Shown here: positions 13,726-19,149 of the stretch, one piece after another | Position numbering within the stretch: position 1 is the stretch's first letter | Layout of the letters: the number at the start of each line of letters is the position of its first letter | IMG/VR virus record: IMGVR_UViG_3300028597_000335 | Span: 1 to 24,083 of that record | Reading direction: 5' to 3' (one strand) | DNA from: a virus | Length of the DNA stretch: 24,083 nucleotides | The notes under the pieces: model-generated | What the model was told of the DNA's origin: nothing | The model's input: the letters and a program-made list of their open reading frames with translations, nothing else | Database searches by the model: none | Made by a program: the position numbers and the translations under genes

Positions 13726-13919
13726 AGGCCCAACCTCTTGTTGAAAATTTCAGCTTCTGACCTACATTTGGTGAGTGCTTGCTCTGGGGTATCACCAGAC
13801 TGAACAATCACCATAACCATAGGTCTACGGATCATGCACTCGTAATTATCTGGATCGGAATCGAACTCTTTCTTGTTGAAGAGTTCTACTAGATACCAAC
13901 CTTCAGGAAGATCAAACAT
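13722..13919 (-). CDS. Hypothetical protein, 65 aa
   Basis: Alpha/beta pattern: MFDLPEGWYLVELFNKKEF, a strand MVMVIVQSGDTP and a helix EQALTKCRSEAEIF. ATG at 13919 fits AGGAG spacing; a GTG immediately before it is a weaker choice. Both ends overlap neighbours. Looks like a compact domain of unknown function. Confidence 0.7.
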   Translation of the reverse strand: MFDLPEGWYLVELFNKKEFDSDPDNYECMIRRPMVMVIVQSGDTPEQALTKCRSEAEIFNKRLGL

Positions 13920-14133
13920 CACCCTTCTCCTTTTTTAAATATTCCGTGTACTCATTGGCGAACTGCAATGCTTGAGCGCCTTCAATCGGCATGTCATGAA
14001 TCATGTTTGCGGCCACCAAGAGGTCTTTGATGGCATCGATCAGCAGTCGTTGCCTACGCTCTGATTGTATCAATTCCATACGGAGATCATCAACCTCTGT
14101 TGGATACTCAGTTTTCAATCGGGTTTGCATCAT
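13912..14133 (-). CDS. Hypothetical helical protein, 73 aa
   Basis: MMQTRLKTEYPTEVDDLRME leads into a long helix (about residues 15-45) and a second helix near the end with EYTEYLKKEKGDV; likely a helical hairpin. GGAGGTGAG precedes two adjacent ATG codons. Overlaps both neighbours. Function unknown. Confidence 0.7.
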   Translation of the reverse strand: MMQTRLKTEYPTEVDDLRMELIQSERRQRLLIDAIKDLLVAANMIHDMPIEGAQALQFANEYTEYLKKEKGDV

Positions 14134-14318
14134 CTCACCTCCATCATTTGAACTGCTGCCTGATACACTTCCCAGTCATTCCGTGCCTGATCCGAGATGT
14201 ACTCACCCTCGAACATCTTCAGATGTGGGGTCTGGCGACCATAACTACCTCTACGAATCTGCCAGTCGTATTTCTTGGTGAACCACTTCTCGAACTCTTC
14301 ACGGATGCTAGGTTTCAT
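14130..14318 (-). CDS. Conserved small phage protein, 62 aa
   Basis: MKPSIREEFEKWFTKKYDW, then a middle with SYGRQTPHLKMF and an end ARNDWEVYQAAVQMM. I recall many phage proteins of this build (REEFE.WF...Y and a final W..YQAA) with no assigned function. The ATG overlaps the stop of the secreted protein upstream (TGATG); a 15-codon upstream extension lacks a ribosome binding site. The GGAG is rather far away (12 bases), pointing to coupling. Confidence 0.72.
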   Translation of the reverse strand: MKPSIREEFEKWFTKKYDWQIRRGSYGRQTPHLKMFEGEYISDQARNDWEVYQAAVQMMEVR

Positions 14319-14665
14319 CAGATGCTTGCTCCAGTAATTGCTTTGATAACCGCTACTCGACATTGCCTATCGATCTCATTTGCGAAGAAATCAACAGCGT
14401 GTCGCTTCATCTCAGCCTGTTCCTCGATAGGTAGAATATAGGCTGCATGAACCATGGTGTCAACACTCGGAGTCAAAACATTTTCATCCTCTAGGAAGCT
14501 ACGGAGGTCATCGATTGTGGTACCACTCTGACGGGCTATCTGAGCCTGTCTGGCGAATTCCATGACTGGTCCACACACGACATCCGCTACGGTGCTTTCC
14601 GTTGCGAGAGCGGTGCTAGAGGACGCTACAGCTAGGGTTAATGCTATTGCTTTGATCAGTTTCAT
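14318..14665 (-). CDS. Secreted protein with conserved cysteine pair, paralogue 2, 115 aa
   Basis: Sec signal peptide: KLIK, hydrophobic ALTLAVASSSTALA, probable cleavage after A21. The mature part is helical with C31 and C102. It matches the upstream gene in spacing from the first cysteine: R at +14, G at +17, D at +21 and L at +23, then VD and Y-x-LP, then the second cysteine followed by a basic hydrophobic helix. A periplasmic disulfide is likely. ATG overlaps the upstream stop (ATGA). The target is unknown. Confidence 0.78.
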   Translation of the reverse strand: MKLIKAIALTLAVASSSTALATESTVADVVCGPVMEFARQAQIARQSGTTIDDLRSFLEDENVLTPSVDTMVHAAYILPIEEQAEMKRHAVDFFANEIDRQCRVAVIKAITGASI

Positions 14666-14955
14666 TTCATCTTACCAGCTTCACGCATTGCTCGAAGACA
14701 GCCACCACGAATCATGTCACCATGCTCTTGTGGATCAGTGGCCCTTGGTAGACTGTAGACATACTCGATTGCGTCCACCTTGGTGCTGTCATCCGCCCAA
14801 GCGTAAATGAGAGAGTCTTTGGAAACTCCTTCAATCCGTTTCTCCATGATAATCTCGTTGAAATCACCAACATGCATGCAGAAGGTGACAGGGTTCGCGT
14901 GTGCTGTGAATGCTGCAACAGACAAAGCTGTGGCCAGTACTAGTTTCTTGATCAT
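14662..14955 (-). CDS. Secreted protein with conserved cysteine pair, paralogue 1, 97 aa
   Basis: The start is the ATG at 14955, with CAGGAGAACCACC in front; the frame continues upstream through the promoter, which is not coding. Sec signal MIKKLVLATALSVAAFTAHA with cleavage expected after A20. Mature protein carries C26 and C86, R40-G43, D47/L49, VDAIEYVYSLP and a C-terminal basic helix. Exported to the periplasm, presumably with an internal disulfide. First gene of the unit started by the promoter at 14983-15011. Function unknown; superinfection exclusion or periplasmic inhibition are possibilities only. Confidence 0.8.
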   Translation of the reverse strand: MIKKLVLATALSVAAFTAHANPVTFCMHVGDFNEIIMEKRIEGVSKDSLIYAWADDSTKVDAIEYVYSLPRATDPQEHGDMIRGGCLRAMREAGKMK

Positions 14956-14982
14956 GGTGGTTCTCCTGTTTAATTGAGCCCA

Positions 14983-15011
14983 GTCTAAGGGATATGACCC
15001 GGGCTTGTCAA
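14983..15011 (-). promoter_or_regulatory. Sigma70-like promoter for secreted pair
   Basis: On the minus strand, TTGACA (15006-15011), 17 bp, TTAGAC (14983-14988). It lies between the terminator at 15023-15045 and the first secreted-protein ATG at 14955, giving a leader of about 20 bases. Confidence 0.72.
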
Positions 15012-15022
15012 CCCTCAGATAC

Positions 15023-15045
15023 GAAAAATCCCGCCGAAGCGGGAT
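15023..15045 (-). terminator. Rho-independent terminator with TTCG loop
   Basis: On the minus strand, a 7-bp stem ATCCCGC/GCGGGAT around TTCG, followed by a run of T residues. It immediately follows the 101-aa membrane protein (15050), separating it from the secreted pair, which has its own promoter. Confidence 0.9.
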
Positions 15046-15049
15046 CATT

Positions 15050-15355
15050 TCACTTGTTCAACATTTCCTTCACACGGCTGTCAGTGGCCTCGTATTCAGC
15101 CTTGCGTTTTGCATCACGTTCAGCTTCACTCAGGGGCTTGGACATCCGGTCAACCATTGGCTTGTCGCTTGCTACGGGAGCTACGAACACAGTTGGCTTT
15201 ACCTCACCTTTCGGCATGTAAGACGGCTGGAAATGGTTGTACAGAAAAATTGCCAGAATGGTGGCTACAGCGATCTTCCAACTCTTGCGACGGTAGGCCA
15301 CGTAGAAGCCAGTACCAGCAATCAGGAAGATAATCAGGTTCATTGCTGCGATCAT
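15050..15355 (-). CDS. Two-helix membrane protein, 101 aa
   Basis: Two hydrophobic helices, about residues 4-21 and 26-40, separated by a tight basic turn RRKSWK, which by the positive-inside rule faces the cytoplasm. This places both termini outside, with a C-terminal periplasmic tail of about 60 residues that becomes highly charged (SEAERDAKRKAEYEA) and probably helical. GAGGAGTAATAA precedes the ATG. It shares a transcript with the SPFH lipoprotein and ends at a strong terminator. The role is unknown; partnership with the lipoprotein is suggested by context. Confidence 0.78.
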   Translation of the reverse strand: MIAAMNLIIFLIAGTGFYVAYRRKSWKIAVATILAIFLYNHFQPSYMPKGEVKPTVFVAPVASDKPMVDRMSKPLSEAERDAKRKAEYEATDSRVKEMLNK

Positions 15356-15358
15356 TTA

Positions 15359-15559
15359 TTACTCCTCAGAGAAATAGGTTTTATAGCTTCGACCGAACAT
15401 ATCAGGTTCGATAGTAAATAAACAACCTTCAATTGTTAGACAACCATTTGCGATGTGGTCAATCCTCACGCGTTCAGGCATCCAATTACCACCTGTGCCA
15501 CCGTCGCGCTTTATCAAGCCTTCGTACCGCTTGTACAACACTTGTCCGACTTTCAGCAT
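15359..15559 (-). CDS. Hypothetical beta-rich protein, 66 aa
   Basis: MLKVGQVLYKRYEG begins like a small SH3-like barrel; then WMPERVRIDHIAN and CLTIEGCLFTIEP with two cysteines, and an aromatic end. AGGAGAGTGAG precedes the ATG. It lies between the SPFH terminator and the two-helix membrane gene. Cytoplasmic by appearance, with no signal or membrane segment. Family not recognised. Confidence 0.7.
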   Translation of the reverse strand: MLKVGQVLYKRYEGLIKRDGGTGGNWMPERVRIDHIANGCLTIEGCLFTIEPDMFGRSYKTYFSEE

Positions 15560-15571
15560 CTCACTCTCCTT

Positions 15572-15596
15572 GAAAGAAGGCTCCCCGAAGGGAGCC
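15572..15596 (-). terminator. Rho-independent terminator with TTCG loop
   Basis: On the minus strand, stem GGCTCCC/GGGAGCC around TTCG, followed by TTCTTTC. It is placed directly after the SPFH gene (15603). The T-tract is broken by C, so some read-through into the next two genes is expected. Confidence 0.8.
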
Positions 15597-15602
15597 GTTC
15601 AA

Positions 15603-16496
15603 TTACTTAGACGCTGGAAGTTGCATCAACATCGAAGTTCCAGAGCCTACCATAGTCTGTGGGTATTTTCCATCCCACTTCTCGGCCTTAATCTGCTCTA
15701 CTTCCAGTTCCTTCATACGAATGGTCTGAGAAGTTACGGCCTGTGCCTGTGCTTGGATCTTGATAGATTCGGTTTCAGCCTTTTCCTTCTCGATCTGACG
15801 TTGCAGCTTGGCTTCTTGCAGTTCACGCTCCAGTTGGACCTTGCTCACAGCCAGCTGAGCTTCTTCCTGCTGAATTGCCTCACGACGCTTAGCACTGTTC
15901 TCCTGAGCCTGAGTGATGATTGGCGGCAGGCTGAACTTGGTGATGCCAGCATACTTCACGTTGAATGGAGTGTTCTTCTCCATCGACTTTTGCAGAATCA
16001 CTTGGATGTCAGTGTTGATCTTGTCATTGTTCGAAGTGATTTCAGCAATGGTGTACTGAGTCAGGTAAGCTCGAACTTCTGCCAGCATAATCTGCTGAGC
16101 GTAAGTGTTGTAGATCGACTGAGCAGTAATGTTGGAGAACTGAGTAGTCTCAGCAACCTGTGGGAGCGAGCCGAACAGTGGGTTCACTCGTTTCGGGTCA
16201 ACCGACAGAGTTGCCTTCAACTGAATACCAATCTTCAGCTTGTCCGATGGAATGAAGATCTCCATCTCTTCGCTGTATGGGCGGTCGGTACCGTCAACCA
16301 CAACCAGACGGTCACAGTAAGTCACACAGGCTGGAAGTCGAAACTTCGATGCTGGGATCATTTCTTCCTGATAACCATCTTTGGTCAGCAGCTTGGCGAA
16401 GTGACCCGGTGGAACTTCAACCTTCTCACCACAGCCAACCATCAGAGCAGCTGCCAGAGCCAGAGCGGATGCTTTTGCTACGATACTGAATTTCAT
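15603..16496 (-). CDS. SPFH/band-7 (prohibitin-like) lipoprotein, 297 aa
   Basis: A lipoprotein signal (MKFSIVAKA, hydrophobic core, LMVGC) gives lipidation at C22 with G at +2, so the protein faces the periplasm. VPPGHFAKLL and GYQEEMIPASKF begin an SPFH domain of about 25-190, which contains C57 and C61. A long Glu/Gln/Lys coiled coil follows (about 195-270), then EKWDGKYPQ, typical of the flotillin/prohibitin C-terminus. SPFH proteins oligomerise into membrane rings and regulate proteases such as FtsH (HflK/HflC). Most are held by a transmembrane helix; an acyl anchor is unusual. ATG follows GGAGAGATAA and has its own promoter. The role in infection is unknown; envelope protection or protease control are possible. 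Confidence 0.85.
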   Translation of the reverse strand: MKFSIVAKASALALAAALMVGCGEKVEVPPGHFAKLLTKDGYQEEMIPASKFRLPACVTYCDRLVVVDGTDRPYSEEMEIFIPSDKLKIGIQLKATLSVDPKRVNPLFGSLPQVAETTQFSNITAQSIYNTYAQQIMLAEVRAYLTQYTIAEITSNNDKINTDIQVILQKSMEKNTPFNVKYAGITKFSLPPIITQAQENSAKRREAIQQEEAQLAVSKVQLERELQEAKLQRQIEKEKAETESIKIQAQAQAVTSQTIRMKELEVEQIKAEKWDGKYPQTMVGSGTSMLMQLPASK

Positions 16497-16526
16497 TTAT
16501 CTCTCCTTTGTTTGTTGATGGCGCCC

Positions 16527-16555
16527 ATCATACAGGAACCATTTTAGTGTGTCAA
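16527..16555 (-). promoter_or_regulatory. Sigma70-like promoter for SPFH lipoprotein
   Basis: On the minus strand, consensus TTGACA (16550-16555), 17 bp, TATGAT (16527-16532). The expected start lies about 25 bases before the SPFH ATG. Same -10 as the promoter at 18883-18911. Confidence 0.85.
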
Positions 16556-16559
16556 GCTT

Positions 16560-16794
16560 TTATTTTGCTTTGAAGTCAGATTTGTAAACCAGCACTTCAT
16601 CTTGATCGTCAACCATGTAAACCTTGCGACGATCTTCAAATCTTACTTCAATTTCAGGGTAGAAGTCAAGAGTGGTGCCAACTATGACCACGCTGCCTAA
16701 CCTCACCATCAGGGTCATAGTTGGAGTACAGACCTTCCAATTCGGTTGGCCATTCTTTATATCTTTCCCGTACAGCTTCAAGTAAGGTTTGCAT
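16560..16794 (-). pseudogene. Small phage gene split by a frameshift
   Basis: Two overlapping frames look like halves of one protein. The first starts at the ATG ending at 16794 (MQTLLEAVRERYKEWPTEL, then DPDGEVRQ) and stops at TGA 16666-16668. The second, shifted by +1, is open from 16781 to 16560 and ends FYPEIEV, then VYMVDDQDEVLVYKSDFKAK. Small phage proteins I remember have both parts in one frame: W-P near the start, D.DGEV in the middle, DD.D..lV...F at the end. The shift would give about 79 residues. It may be a decayed gene, sequencing error, or +1 recoding; alternatively only the downstream frame is real (start 16718 or 16709), without a good ribosome binding site. Confidence 0.5.
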
Positions 16795-16795
16795 T

Positions 16796-16823
16796 ATTCT
16801 ATACTGTTCCTTTTGGTTGTCAA
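16796..16823 (-). promoter_or_regulatory. Possible sigma70-like promoter, leftward
   Basis: On the minus strand, TTGACA (16818-16823), 16 bp, TAGAAT (16796-16801). The same -35, spacing and -10 occur in the rightward promoter at 19089. Transcription would begin slightly inside the frame that starts at 16794, which is inconsistent with that ATG being the only start. Confidence 0.5.
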
Positions 16824-17029
16824 GCGGTTTTCTTCATTACGTGTTTGAGAATCTGAAACACCCTAACCCATGCAAACAGAACCCAAGTGACAGGCCAGAT
16901 TGCGGTGAACAGCAGAGTGAATACAACATTCTCATTCTCTGTCACACATTTTGGTCTGCCGTTCTTACGGAAGGTTCGGATGAACAGAGCGAGGGTGATG
17001 ATAAACCCTACGATGTAAATTGCAAGCAT
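16820..17029 (-). CDS. Two-helix membrane protein of WP family, 69 aa
   Basis: MLAIYIVGFIITLALFI forms the first helix, followed by a basic turn (RTFRKNGRPK) and a second helix around VFTLLFTAIWPVTWVLF, with a basic end KHVMKKTA. The IWP in the second helix matches VWP and AWP in the genes at 18317 and 18102, which have the same layout, so I treat them as paralogues. AAGGAGAAAGAA precedes the ATG at 17029; upstream in-frame codons belong to the previous gene. Function unknown. Confidence 0.75.
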   Translation of the reverse strand: MLAIYIVGFIITLALFIRTFRKNGRPKCVTENENVVFTLLFTAIWPVTWVLFAWVRVFQILKHVMKKTA

Positions 17030-17039
17030 TTCTTTCTCC

Positions 17040-17390
17040 TTAGTAATTTCGATTGTGCCAGTTGCAGCATGGACAATCGCCGCAAGCTTCAGGCTCGTCA
17101 TCGTCTTCTTCATCATGCTCTTGTTGCATACGACGATTACGGGCATCAAGTAGGCGTTGAACCTTTACATCGTCAATGCGACCATCTGTGACTTGGCGGT
17201 CTTCTCGAACCAAAAGGTTGTCGTTGCGGACCCAGAGACAGTCCGCACTCATTGCTCCTCCTCGACCGATCCGCACCTGAACCCGGGCCATCTGGTTCTC
17301 AGCGTCGATCACGATTGCATCTCGACCATGGTATTCACTACCGTTGGTGATACGAACAAGATCACCTTCAACCAGCTTACGGTAAGCCAT
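17040..17390 (-). CDS. KOW-like domain protein with C-terminal cysteine cluster, 116 aa
   Basis: Residues 5-50 resemble a KOW/SH3-like barrel: LVEGDLVRITNGSEYHGRDA, then VQVRIGRGG. A charged helix follows (QRLLDARNRRMQQEHDEED), then an acidic segment and CGDCPCC near the C-terminus, a potential metal site. KOW domains bind RNA or polymerase-associated proteins, so an effect on transcription or translation is possible, not shown. ATG overlaps the upstream TAA (TAATG) with GAGGAG in front. Confidence 0.72.
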   Translation of the reverse strand: MAYRKLVEGDLVRITNGSEYHGRDAIVIDAENQMARVQVRIGRGGAMSADCLWVRNDNLLVREDRQVTDGRIDDVKVQRLLDARNRRMQQEHDEEDDDEPEACGDCPCCNWHNRNY

Positions 17391-17605
17391 TACTTAATCT
17401 CCTCAAACTCACCCACAAACAAGATCCATGGGTAGCCTACACTATCAATCACTTCATATGCAATGAGTGGGCTAGTTTCATCACCTTCGCTTGTATAAGC
17501 GATCCCACTCACATCATACTCATGGTCTCGGTGAATGTCGCATTCTTGGATCAGTGCTCGAACACGAATCTCTTTGGTTGGACGAGTCCAATACTTGTAA
17601 GGCAT
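17390..17605 (-). CDS. Hypothetical beta-rich protein, 71 aa
   Basis: MPYKYWTRPTKEIRVRAL begins a predominantly beta protein with DHEYDVSGIAYTSEG, LIAYEVIDS and a final WILFVGEFEEIK, typical of a small barrel. AGGAGAAAGAA precedes the ATG; its stop is shared with the next start. Family not recognised. Confidence 0.7.
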   Translation of the reverse strand: MPYKYWTRPTKEIRVRALIQECDIHRDHEYDVSGIAYTSEGDETSPLIAYEVIDSVGYPWILFVGEFEEIK

Positions 17606-17614
17606 TTCTTTCTC

Positions 17615-17974
17615 CTATTGAATAGTTCGTGAAGCATAATACTCTTCGTATCTACCTGTCAACTCCAACCATCGATCTTTTACTTCAGACCAACTATTCA
17701 TCTTCGCCTTGAAGATTGGAGTGAACTTGTACTCAGTGTCATACTCACTCCAGTATGAGTCGTGGTAGTGACTGATGTCAAGCCTGAAAACCACCTTCCA
17801 CAACCCAAGTTCTTCAGTGTTGTTGAAATGGTCACTGATGAAATGGTCACCCATGTACTCCGAGATGTCAACATCGTAATAGTGTGTTGTATCAGTGTCA
17901 AGCGAAATGATCGTCTGTTCGTAAATATCTGAACGGAACGGGGAACACCACGCTTCGATGATTACTGATTTCAT
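17615..17974 (-). CDS. Hypothetical protein, 119 aa
   Basis: MKSVIIEAWCSPFRSDIYEQ; beta-rich with many aromatic and acidic residues, including HYYDVDISEYMGDHF and HYHDSYWSEYDTEY, and a C-terminal helix VKDRWLELTGRY. The ATG at 17974 is favoured over an upstream GTG because it overlaps the stop of the 42-aa zinc protein (ATGA). Could be a soluble binding domain; not recognised. Confidence 0.7.
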   Translation of the reverse strand: MKSVIIEAWCSPFRSDIYEQTIISLDTDTTHYYDVDISEYMGDHFISDHFNNTEELGLWKVVFRLDISHYHDSYWSEYDTEYKFTPIFKAKMNSWSEVKDRWLELTGRYEEYYASRTIQ

Positions 17975-18099
17975 CGCCAAGACTCTCTTACGGTCACTTG
18001 TTTCTGACACCTATGACACTGCATCAGTCGGTGAGTGTTGGTGTGCTGTAGCTGAAACCAGTTGTGTTTGCAAACCATTTTGTGAATAAGGCGGATCAT
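17971..18099 (-). CDS. Zinc-ribbon microprotein, 42 aa
   Basis: Found by direct translation: MIRLIHKMVCKHNW, then a 15-residue loop and CHRCQKQVTV. The C-x-H and C-x-x-C arrangement is that of the very small zinc proteins seen in many phages. GAGAGGTAACG precedes the ATG and the stop overlaps the next gene. Basic overall, so nucleic-acid or protein binding is plausible; role unknown. Confidence 0.72.
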   Translation of the reverse strand: MIRLIHKMVCKHNWFQLQHTNTHRLMQCHRCQKQVTVRESWR

Positions 18100-18101
18100 C
18101 G

Positions 18102-18320
18102 TTACCTCTCGTTAAAGTAGTTGGCTATACGGTTTAAGACAACAATTGCCCCAAACAGTATTCCAAGAAATGGCCAAGCGAACACACTAACCACCAAGAT
18201 GCCACCAACATCTCCAGCGTCGAGGTAGTTACTCCTTGAGTAATCCCAGAGGATTCGGAATCCTATCACAAGTCCTACCACCATGTAAAGCGTGATTTGC
18301 CACCATTCTAACTCAATCAT
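18102..18320 (-). CDS. Two-helix membrane protein of WP family, 72 aa
   Basis: Helix one about 9-26 (LYMVVGLVIGFRIL), polar loop with DYSRSNYLDAGDVGG, helix two about 38-62 with VFAWPFLGILFG, and a short polar tail. Shares GDVG, WPF and the same spacing with the adjacent gene at 18317-18541. ATG overlaps that gene's stop (ATGA). A tandem duplicate; function unknown. Confidence 0.78.
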   Translation of the reverse strand: MIELEWWQITLYMVVGLVIGFRILWDYSRSNYLDAGDVGGILVVSVFAWPFLGILFGAIVVLNRIANYFNER

Positions 18321-18541
18321 TCCACACCCTTGTTAACGATGTACTTGACGCCTTCCACGAACCCAATCGCCAACAGGAATACTAAAGTGAATGGCCAGAC
18401 AATGCTCAGTACTACCAGGAACCCTACGTCACCACCTCCGATTTTATTCTGATACTTCCTAGCTCCATACATCTCTACCATCAGGACCAACAGGAACACC
18501 ACCACAATACCCACTGGATACACGAGCGCAGCCCACTCCAT
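18317..18541 (-). CDS. Two-helix membrane protein of WP family, 74 aa
   Basis: Helix one about 4-22 (VYPVGIVVVFLLVLMV), loop YGARKYQNKIGGGDVG, helix two about 38-62 with SIVWPFTLVFLLAIGF, basic end. Clear paralogue of the following gene. AGAGGAGATTCAAG precedes the ATG, inside the end of the upstream gene's reading frame, with which it overlaps by 83 bases. Function unknown. Confidence 0.78.
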   Translation of the reverse strand: MEWAALVYPVGIVVVFLLVLMVEMYGARKYQNKIGGGDVGFLVVLSIVWPFTLVFLLAIGFVEGVKYIVNKGVE

Positions 18542-18857
18542 CTTGAATCTCCTCTTTAATGTATTTCTTGAAAATGTGTTTGTACTTTAGCTCATCCTGA
18601 AGACCTTGTCTACAGGCGATTTCATGAAGGTACTCAACGTACCCCTGACACCAATCTGCTGACTTATACAACTCTAACAATCCACTAGAGATCTCAGACA
18701 ACGCAAAATCGATGTCAGACTGAAGCCCGTCACGATCACTCACACAATCGTATATCGACTCACTGGTTTCCTTGATCACTTCTAGATTCAGTTCAGCATG
18801 GAGTAGACCCTTCATCCACTCAGACTGAATTACAGCCTTCTGTTTACGTTTGAACAT
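18459..18857 (-). CDS. Hypothetical helical protein, first leftward gene, 132 aa
   Basis: MFKRKQKAVIQSEWMKGLLH begins at an ATG preceded by CGAGGAGGTGTT; codons further upstream lie in the promoter leader. Almost all helical to about residue 105 (ELNLEVIKETSESIYDC, EISSGLLELYKSADWCQGY), then a Gly/Cys-rich end that overlaps the next gene by 83 bases in another frame. The overlap is much longer than elsewhere in the window; the true end might be nearer if a frameshift exists. As first gene from the divergent region it is probably expressed early. Family not recognised. Confidence 0.68.
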   Translation of the reverse strand: MFKRKQKAVIQSEWMKGLLHAELNLEVIKETSESIYDCVSDRDGLQSDIDFALSEISSGLLELYKSADWCQGYVEYLHEIACRQGLQDELKYKHIFKKYIKEEIQDGVGCARVSSGYCGGVPVGPDGRDVWS

Positions 18858-18882
18858 AACACCTCCTCGAAATGGAGGTGAC

Positions 18883-18911
18883 ATCATATGTATGAGAAAA
18901 CCTCTTGTCAA
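18883..18911 (-). promoter_or_regulatory. Sigma70 promoter, leftward, proximal
   Basis: On the minus strand, TTGACA (18906-18911), 17 bp, TATGAT (18883-18888). It starts the whole leftward arm, about 20 bases before the first ATG. The perfect palindrome at 18922-18937 lies ten bases upstream of its -35. Confidence 0.85.
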
Positions 18912-18921
18912 GTACTATTTC

Positions 18922-18937
18922 TCATCGTTAACGATGA
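18922..18937. promoter_or_regulatory. 16-bp perfect palindrome, possible operator
   Basis: TCATCGTTAACGATGA reads the same on both strands. It sits ten bases upstream of the proximal leftward -35 in an A+T-rich gap without genes. The position suits an activator site or a repressor site; which, or whether any protein binds, cannot be told from sequence. Confidence 0.6.
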
Positions 18938-19025
18938 ATATCTTATAGAAAGAAACAATAAATAACACTACCATACTAAAGCTCTCGCTTTTCAACACCA
19001 ATCTTTCCGCTATCGCTTGAAAAGG
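18938..19025. other. A+T-rich gene-free segment of divergent control region
   Basis: With its flanks this is the only stretch of nearly 300 bases (18858-19149) without a gene. It contains the promoters and palindrome listed separately. The remainder is A+T-rich at its left side, with a short imperfect inverted repeat (TTTCAA near 18990 and TTGAAA near 19018). I see no iterons, DnaA boxes or coding frame with a ribosome binding site. Confidence 0.6.
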
Positions 19026-19055
19026 CAGTTTACTAAACGGTGCCAGCGTTTGTCA
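19026..19055 (-). promoter_or_regulatory. Sigma70-like promoter, leftward, distal
   Basis: On the minus strand, consensus TTGACA (19050-19055), 18 bp, TAAACT (19026-19031). It is about 145 bases upstream of the proximal leftward promoter and reads through the palindrome. The -10 is a 4/6 match and the spacing one base long, so it should be weaker. Confidence 0.6.
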
Positions 19056-19088
19056 AGACCTTGACGAAAAAGATTTCTGAAAAATGTG

Positions 19089-19116
19089 TTGACACAAGGT
19101 TCCAACCTTGTAGAAT
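19089..19116 (+). promoter_or_regulatory. Sigma70 promoter, rightward, with dyad in spacer
   Basis: TTGACA (19089-19094), 16 bp, TAGAAT (19111-19116). The whole spacer, CAAGGTTCCAACCTTG (19095-19110), is an inverted repeat with 7-bp arms and a CC centre, exactly between the two hexamers. A protein bound there would block polymerase, so this looks like a built-in operator. It starts the rightward arm. Confidence 0.8.
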
Positions 19117-19149
19117 GAGCACCAATCAACGACAACAGAGGTGTTAGAA

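Noticed and set aside
15453-16547. Plus-strand open frame (364 codons) opposite the SPFH gene
   Set aside because: Leu/Ser/Gln-rich antisense of a coiled coil; overlaps the terminator and promoter.
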